From Cacajao melanocephalus (lineage: Eukaryota; Chordata; Mammalia; Primates; Pitheciidae): DNA of 64,000 nt. The notes below the pieces were generated by a model, which was given only the letters and a program-made list of their open reading frames with translations, did no database searches and was not told the origin of the DNA. Location: NCBI GenBank assembly GCA_963573385.1, contig CAUYLG010066129.1, positions 1-64,000 of the forward strand, written 5' to 3'. Of the stretch, positions 56,868-64,000 are shown one piece after another; position 1 is the stretch's first letter; every line of letters starts with the position of its first letter. The position numbers were made by a program, and so were the translations under genes.

Positions 56868-58984
56868 GAGGAAAGATAAAGATGGCATGATAGAAAGCTC
56901 CACCAATCACCCCCCACCATTACAAGGACACCAAGTTAACAACTATCTACACAGAAAAAGAAACACTTTATAAGAACCAAAAATTAGGTTAGCACTCATA
57001 GTATCTGGTTTTAACTTTATGTCACTGAAAGAGAAACTGAAGAGATTTAAAATAATAGTCCTGAATTACCGATGCCACCCCTTTCCAACATCCAGCAGTG
57101 GCAGCATGGTACAGAGTGTCTCTGGTCCTTAAGGGAGAGAGAACACAGCAATTGTGTGGCATTGAACTCTGTGTTGTCCTGTTAGAGCAGAAAGAAAACC
57201 CAGACCAAACTCAGCTGATGCCCACCCACGGAGGGAGCATTTAAACTGGCCCCAGCCAAAGGAGAATCACCCATCCCGTGGCCCAAACGTGAGTGCCTGC
57301 AAATCTTGCTACTGAGGTCTACAGTACTCTGAATCTCCAAATAAACTTGAAAGGTAGTCTAGGCCATAAGGACTGTAACACTCAGGTGAGTCCTAGGGCT
57401 AAACTAAGCCCAGAGGCAGTGGACTGAGGTGGCATGCAAGATACTGAGAAACCAACTGGAATAGCCAAGGGAGTACTGGTATCACCCTTCACCTAAACTC
57501 AGGCTGCACAGCTTCTGGCTCCAAATAGACCCCTTTCTTCCACTTGAGGAAAGGAGGGGGAAGAGTAGGGAGGACTTTGTCTTGCATCTAGGACACCAGT
57601 TCAGCCACAGCAGGATAGGGCACCAGTCAGAGTCATAAGGTCCTTGTTCCAGCCACTGGATTCCAGACATTTACAAATACACATTGAGCCAGAAGGAAAC
57701 CTGTTGCCTTGAAGAAAAGGACCCATTCCTGGATGCATTAATTGCCTGATAACTGAAGAGCTCTTGGACCCTGAATAACCAGCAGCAATAACCAGATACT
57801 AAATCAAGGGCCTTGAATGAGCCTCTGAGACTTTCTGGCTTCAGGTGAGACTCAGCACATTACCAGTTTTGGTGGCTACAGAGGAGAACTTTCACTTGAG
57901 AAAAGCAGAAGAAAGAGTAAAGGAGACTTGGCCTTGCAACTTAGGTACCAGTAGAACCTCAGGGGGCTACAGTACCAAGAGGGATCTTGGGGTCCCTTAT
58001 TCCAGGTCTTGATTCTTAAATGGCATTTCTGGACCTGCCCTGGGATAGAGAGGAGTCCATTGCCCTGAAATGTGAATCCTGAGCCAAGCAGCATTCATGA
58101 AATGCTGACTTAAGAGACTTTGGGCCTAATGGGAACAAGTGGCAGTAGTCTTGCAGTACTCCTTGGGCATAGGGTGGTGGTGGCTATGAAGTGAGGCTCC
58201 TCTGCTATTAGAAAGGAGAAGGAAGAGTGAAATAGCACTGCGTCTTGTGGTTTGAGTGCTAGCTTAGCCACAGTACAATAGAAAATCAGATAAACTTCTA
58301 AGGTTTTGACTACTTCCTGACTCCCAGATGGTGCTGCAGGACCCACCCTCCCCCGCTCCCACCCCACCCCACCCCACGCCGCCCCATAGCCTGTAGAACC
58401 TCAGTACCCTGAAGGGAAGGGCACAGGCCTCACTGGCTTTGCCATCTGCAGATTATAAAGCCCTGGGGCCTTGAGTGAACAGAGGCAGTAGCCAGGAACT
58501 GGCATTGGGTGACATCCAGTGCTATACTGGTTTCAGGTCTGACCTAGCTCGGTCATAGTAATTATGGCCATGGAGGTGCTTGTATCACTCCACCCCCAGC
58601 TTTAGGTGCCTCTGGTCCAAGAGAGAGAGAGAGACTGTATATGTATGGGGGAAAGTAAGGGAAGAGAAAAAGAATCTCTGTCTAGTAATCCAAAGAATTC
58701 TCCTGGATCTTTTCCAAGACTATCAAGGCAGTACCTCTGCAAGAACTATAGCATTGCTGAGCTTGGGGTGCTCCTAAAGCAGACACAGTTTAGATCACAA
58801 CACTTAAGTCCTTTTGAATATCTAAAAAACCTCCTCCCAAAAAACAGTTAAAAATAAGCCCAGACAGTGAAAACTATAATAAACACCTAACTCCTCAATG
58901 CCCAGATACCGAAGAACATCTGCTAGCATCAACTCCACCATCCAGGAAAACATAACCTCACCAATGCACTAAAGGCACCAGGGA
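56868..58984 (+). promoter_or_regulatory. L1 5'UTR with internal tandem-like repeats
   Basis: The long 5'UTR (former promoter) contains diverged repeated units of about 310-350 bp. Each has a 'ggaagagt...gga' plus 'ttgtcttg' block followed by 'cagccaca' text: near 57530-57620, 57885-57980 and 58195-58290. Such repeated 5'UTR units are known in L1MA/L1PB-age elements. A CCCCA-rich tract lies at 58350-58380. Minus-strand frames of 62-85 codons here are chance. Confidence 0.7.
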
Positions 58985-59890
58985 ACAATCCGGGAGAAAC
59001 AAAGATATATGACTTTACAGAGAGAGAATTCAAAATAGTCGTGTTGAGGAAATTCAAAGAAACTCAAGATAACACAGAGAAAGAATTTAGAATTCTATCA
59101 TAAATTTAACAAAAAGACTGAGATAATTAAAAAGAATCAAGCAGAAATTCTGGAGCTGAAAGGTACAATAGGCATATAGAAGAATGCATCATAGTCTTTT
59201 AATAGCAGAATTGATCAAGTAGAAGAAAGAATGAGTGAGCTTGAAGACAGGCTGATTGAAAATACACAGAGAAGACAAAAGAAAAAATAATAAAAAACAA
59301 TGAAGCTTGCCTATAGCATCTAGAGAGTCATCTCAAAATGACAAATATGAGTTTTTCACCTTCAAGAGGAGGTAGAGAAAGAGATGGGATTAGAAAGGTT
59401 ATTCAAAGGGATAATAACAACAAACTTCCCAAACATAGAGAAAGATATCAATATCTAACTACAGGAGAATTATAGAACATCAAACAGTTTTAATCCAAAG
59501 AGACTACCTTAAGGCATTTAATAATCAAATTCCCAAAGGTCAAAGATTTTTTTTTAAAGGATCCTAAAAGCAGCAATAGAAAAGAAACAAGAAGCAGCAA
59601 CAGAAAAGAAACAAGTAACATACAATGGAGCTTCACTATGTCTGGCAGCAGATTTTTCAGTAGAAACCTTACAGGCCAGGAGAGAATGGCATGACATATT
59701 TAAAATGCTGAAGAAAAAAAAAAAAAACACTTTACCCTAGAGTAATACATCCAGTGAAAATATCCTTCAAACATGAAGAAGAAATAAAGACTTTTACATA
59801 CAAACAGAAGCTGAAAAATTTCATCAACATCAGACTTGTCCTACAAGAAATGCTAAAGAGAGTACTTCAATTGGAAAGAAGACATTAATG
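58985..59890 (+). pseudogene. L1 ORF1 remnant, sense
   Basis: ORF1 of the sense L1, broken by stops. Readable blocks: 'agagaattcaaaatagtcgt' (59023 on), 'gagtgagcttgaagacaggc' in the coiled-coil region, 'ggaggtagagaaagagatgg', and the C-terminal 'tggcagcagatttttcagta' to 'cctacaagaaatgctaaaga', ending near 59888. An added A-run at about 59713-59727 shifts the frame. Confidence 0.85.
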
Positions 59891-60379
59891 AGTAATAAAT
59901 AATCACCTGATGATACAAAACTCACTGGTAATAATAAGTAAATAGGAAAACACAGAATATTATAATCTTGTAACTATGGTGTGTAAACTAATCTTATTTA
60001 GAAAGACTAAATAATAAACCAATCCAAATAATAACTACAACTTTTCAAGACATTGTCAGTAAAATAAGATATAAATAGCAAAAATAAAAAGTTAAAAAGC
60101 AGGGAAGGTTGAAGTTAAGGCATGAAGTTTATTAGTTTTCTTGACTGTTTGTTTATGCAAACACTGTTAAGTTGTTATCAGGTTAAAAGAATGCGTTATA
60201 AAATGGTACTTGCAAGCCTCATGATAACCTCAAACCGAAAAAGCATACAATGGGTACACACACAAAAAAAGCAAAAAATTAAATCATATCTTCAGAGAAA
60301 ATTACCTTCACTAGAGAAAGACTGGAAGAAAAGGAAAAAGGAAGAAAATAACATGAAAGAACCAGAAAACAGGTAACAA

Positions 60380-63300
60380 AATGGCAGGAGTAAGTTCTTA
60401 CTATAAACAATAACACTGAATGTAAATGAACTAAACTTGCAAATCAAAAGACATAGACTTGCTGAATGGTTGAAAAAACAAGACCCATTGATCTGTTGCC
60501 ACAATAAGCACACTTCGTATATGAAGACACACAGAAACTGAAAATAAAGAGACGGAAAAAAGTATTTTATGCCAATGGAAACCAAAAAATAAAAATAAAA
60601 TTTAAAAAATGGAGCAGGAGTCACTATAATTATATTAGACAAAATAGATTTCAAAAGAAAAACTTTAAGAAGAGACAAAGAAGGTCACTATACAATGATA
60701 AATGGGTCAATCCAGAAAGAGGACATAACAATTGTAAATATATATGCACCAACACTGGAGCACCCAAATATATAAAGAAAAAATTGTTAGAGCTAAAGAG
60801 AGAGACAGGCCCTGATACGGTAATAGCTGGAGGCTCCAGCACCACATTTTCAGCATTGGATGGGTATTCCTTACAGAAAATCAACAAAGAAATGTTAGAC
60901 TTAATCTCTATAGATCAGAAGGATCTAATAGATATTTACAGAACATTTCATCCAGAAGCTTCAGAATGCACGTTTTTTCCTCAGCATGGATTATTCTCAA
61001 GGATAGACTACACATTATCACAAAACAAATCTTAAACCATTCAAAACACTGAAATAATATCAAGCATTTTTTCTGATCATGATGTAATAAAACTAGAAAT
61101 TAAGAATTTTGGAAACTCTACAATACGTGGAAATTAAACAATATATTCCTTAATGACCAGTGAGTAAATGAAAAAATTAAGAAGGAAATTGAAAAATTTT
61201 TTAAACAAATGATAATGTAAAGACAATATACCAAAACAGCACTACTAAGAGGGAAGTTTATAGCTATAACTGCCTATATCAAAAAAGAGGAAAACTTTTA
61301 AATAAACAACCTATAATGTATCTCATAGAACTAGAAAAGCAAGAGCAAATCAAAACCAAAATAAATAGAAGAAAAGAAATAATAAAGATCAAAGTAGAAA
61401 CAAATAAAAATGAAGTAAAAAAATTACAAAAGATCAGTGAAACAAAAAGTTGATATTTTTGAAAAGTTTAAAAAAAATGGGCAAACCTTTAGCCAGACTA
61501 AGGAGAAAAAAGACTATTCAAATAAATAAAATCAGTAATGAAAAATGAGACATTATAATTGATAATGCAGAAATTCTAAGGATTATTAGTGGCTACTGTG
61601 TGCAACTATATGTCAATAAATTGGAAACTCAAGAAGAACAAATTCCTAGATGCATACAATCTACCAAGATTGAACAGGAAAGAAATTCAAATCCTGAACA
61701 GACAAATAAAAAGTAACAGGATAGAAGCCACAATAAAAAGTCTCCCAGAAAAGAAAAGCTTGAGACCTGATGGCTTCACTGCTGAATTTTACCAAACATT
61801 TGAAGAAGAATTAATACCAATCCTACTCAAACTATTCAAAAATATAGAGGAGGAGGGAATAATTCCAAACTCATTTTACAAGATATTACCTTGAAACCAA
61901 AACCAGGCAAAGGCACATTTCAAAAAGGAAACTATAGGCCAATATCTCTGATGAACACTGATGCAAATATCCTCAACAAAATACTAGCAAACAAAATTCA
62001 ACAATACATTACAAATGTCATACATCATAATTAAATGGAATTCATCCTGGGGATGCAAGGATGGTTCAATACGTACAAATCAGTCAATGTGATACATTAT
62101 GTGAATATAATGAAGGATAAAAATTATATGGTAAAATGTAAAATCATTTTTAGTAACGCTGAAGAGACATGTCCTAAAAGTCAATACCCCTTTATGTTAA
62201 AAACCCTCAAAAAATTGGTGGAAGCAATATACCTCAGTGTAATAACAGCAATATACATATATATGTGTCAAACCCACAGTTAGTATTATACTGAAGGAGG
62301 AAAAGCTGAAAGCCTTTCCTCTAAGATCTGGAACATGACAAGGATACCCAATTACACCACTATTTTTAAATGTAGTACTGAGAGTTCAAGCCAGAGCAAT
62401 CAGACAAGAGAAAGATATAAAGAGCATCCAAATTGGAAAGGAAGAAGTCAAATTATTCTTGTTGGCAAATGATATAATCTTATATTTGGAAAAAACCTAA
62501 AGACCTCAGAGAAAAACTATACTGATAAACAAATTTAGTAAAGTTTCAAGATACAAACTCAAAATACAAAAATATATATGCCAACAGTGAACAAACTGAA
62601 AAAAATAAAAAATCCCATTTACAGTAGCCACACGTAAAATTAAAAACCTAATAATTAAGATCAAGGAAGTAAAAGATCTCTATAATGAAAATCATAAAAC
62701 ACTGATAAAAGAAATTGAAGAAGACACTAAAAAATCAGAAAACATCCTCTGTTTATGGATTGAAAGAATCAATTGTTAAAATGTCTACACTTCTCAAAGC
62801 AATCTACAGAATCAATATAATACTAATCAAATACCAATGAAATTCTTCGCCGAATTAGAAGAGAAAGCTAAAATTTATATTAAACCACTAAAGACCCAGA
62901 ATAGCTAAATCTATTCTTAGCAAAAAGAATAAAACTGAAGGAATCACATTACCTGACTTCAAATTATACTATAGTGGTACTAGCATAAAAAGAGACACAT
63001 AGATTAATGGAAGGGAATAGAGAATCCAGAAACAATTGCAAACATCTACAGTAAATCCATTTTCCACAAAGATACCCAGTACATGTACTTGAGCAGGAAC
63101 AATCTCCTCAATAAGAGGTGCAGGGAAAACTGGATATCCATATGCAGAAGAATGAATCTAGACTGCTATCTCTCCTGCATATAAAATAATCAAATCAAAA
63201 TAGGTTAAAGAATTAAATCTAAGACTTCAAACTATAAATATACTAAAAGAAAACATTGTGGAAACTCTCTAGGCCATCAGAGTGTGCAAGGATTTCTTGA

Positions 63301-64000
63301 GTAATACCCAAAAATCATAGGCAACCAATGCAAAAATGGAAAAATGGGATTACATCAATTTAAAAAGTGTCTACACAGCAAAGGAAACAATCAAGAGTGA
63401 AGAGACAACCTACTGAATGGGAGAGAATATTTACTAACTATCCATATGACAAAGGATTAATAACCAGCATATGTAAGGAGCTGAAAAACTAGGAAAAAAT
63501 CTCAAATTCTTATTAAAATGGGCAAAAAATATGAATAGACATTTCTCAAAAGAAGATGTACAGTTATCAAACAGGCATATGAAAAAGTGCTCAACATCAT
63601 TGATCATCAGAGAAATGCAAGTTAAACTACAATGAGATATCTCAACCCAGTAAAATGGCTTATATTTAAAAGACAAGCAATAACAAATGCTCGCAAGGGT
63701 ATGGAGAAAAATAAATTCTCATATACTGTTGATGGAAATGTAAATTAGTACAACCACATGGAAAATAGTTTAAAGGTTCCTTAACAAACTAAAAATAGAA
63801 CTACCATATGATCCAGCAATCCCATTTGTGGGCATATACCCAAAAGAAAAGGAATCAGTATTTCAAAGAGATATTTGCACTCCCATGTTTATTGCAGCAC
63901 CACTTACAAAAGCTAAATTTAGAAGCAACCTAAGTGTCCATCAACAGATGAATAGATAAAGAAAATATGGTAAATATACACAATGGAGTATAATTCAATC
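60380..64000 (+). pseudogene. L1 ORF2 remnant, sense, incomplete at window end
   Basis: Endonuclease-RT protein gene of the sense L1. The endonuclease C-terminal part is open at 60784-61035 (SALDGYSLQKINKEMLDLIS, then DIYRTFHPEA and FSRIDYTLSQ). The RT N-terminus is open at 61589-61894 ([38 protein letters not shown]). The catalytic F-A-D-D motif region at about 62455-62475 reads [10 protein letters not shown], so the second D-position pair is altered (A-N-D instead of A-D-D). Many stops elsewhere. Confidence 0.88.

Larger units (their letters stand above)
56868..64000 (+). mobile_element. Long L1 (L1PB/L1MA-age), sense, running past the window end
   Basis: Sense L1 that begins near 'aaagatggcatgatagaaag' (56877) and carries a 5'UTR of about 2.1 kb, ORF1 (about 58985-59890), a ~490-bp inter-ORF stretch and ORF2 from about 60380 to the window end, where the ORF2 C-terminus is being read ('ccaagtgtccatcaacag'-like text at 63930). 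Both ORFs contain many stops. It faces the minus-strand L1 head to head, with some 50 bp between the two 5' ends. Confidence 0.92.

Noticed and set aside
58350..58380. CCCCA-rich tract as a telomere-like or regulatory repeat
   Set aside because: Short, imperfect and within the L1 5'UTR; no telomeric TTAGGG/CCCTAA units.
56868..58984. The GC-richer stretch as a possible gene promoter or CpG island
   Set aside because: It matches L1 5'UTR text throughout and CpG is scarce.
1..64000. Search for tRNA, snRNA, CRISPR, bacterial operons, integrons or phage
   Set aside because: None seen. The interspersed repeats show that this is a mammalian nuclear sequence, so prokaryotic systems are not expected.

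Overview
This window reads as primate, most likely human, nuclear DNA with no functional gene. The evidence is dimeric Alu elements (AluS/AluJ type), a free left Alu monomer, L1 of several ages, a complete THE1-type MaLR provirus, an MST solo LTR, an MLT2A/HERV-L provirus, and older MIR, L2, MLT1, MER5A and Tigger-like copies. The sequence is AT-rich. I see no CpG island, splice-bounded exon, tRNA, snRNA or CRISPR array. Long open frames are all explained by repeats or look like chance. Family names come from remembered consensus sequences, not from a search, so subfamily labels are approximate.

Layout. 1-480 is the 3' end of a plus-strand L1. 480-6800 is old sequence with L2 and MIR fragments and an MST solo LTR (2551-2956) with a perfect 5-bp target duplication. 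6817-9116 is a full minus-strand THE1-type provirus carrying a perfect 25-bp hairpin. 9117-11700 is mostly single-copy with two MIRs and one block that may be conserved non-coding DNA. 11718-13150 is an Alu abutting a full-length processed pseudogene of ATP5PB (ATP synthase subunit b), apparently at a reused integration site. 13235-16900 holds L2, a diverged ~130-bp direct duplication, a perfect 27-bp hairpin, an MLT1 fragment, an Alu and a MIR. 17000-25800 is sparse old sequence. 25836-29400 holds an Alu, two ERV-type LTRs and an MLT1. 31440-33828 is an ancient ERVL pol fragment with its 3' LTR. 34264-35285 is two MaLR LTRs.

37310-40312 is an internally deleted plus-strand L1 broken by an Alu, a Tigger-like element and a TG microsatellite. 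41588-46600 holds MER5A, an MLT1-like LTR, FLAM, MIR, L2 and a three-copy minisatellite. From 46735 to the end nearly everything is two long L1s set head to head: a minus-strand L1 (46735-56815), itself invaded by an Alu and by an MLT2A/HERV-L provirus (47569-51328), and a plus-strand L1 (from about 56868 past the window end).

No genes act together here; the layers record successive insertions. The most unusual signals are small rearrangements. Two perfect hairpins look like template-switch mutations. A 109-bp piece of L1 ORF2 is duplicated into the 5' region of the same L1. The HERV-L provirus has a deletion that removes most of pol. An Alu and a processed pseudogene share one integration site. 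I found no previously undescribed functional system.
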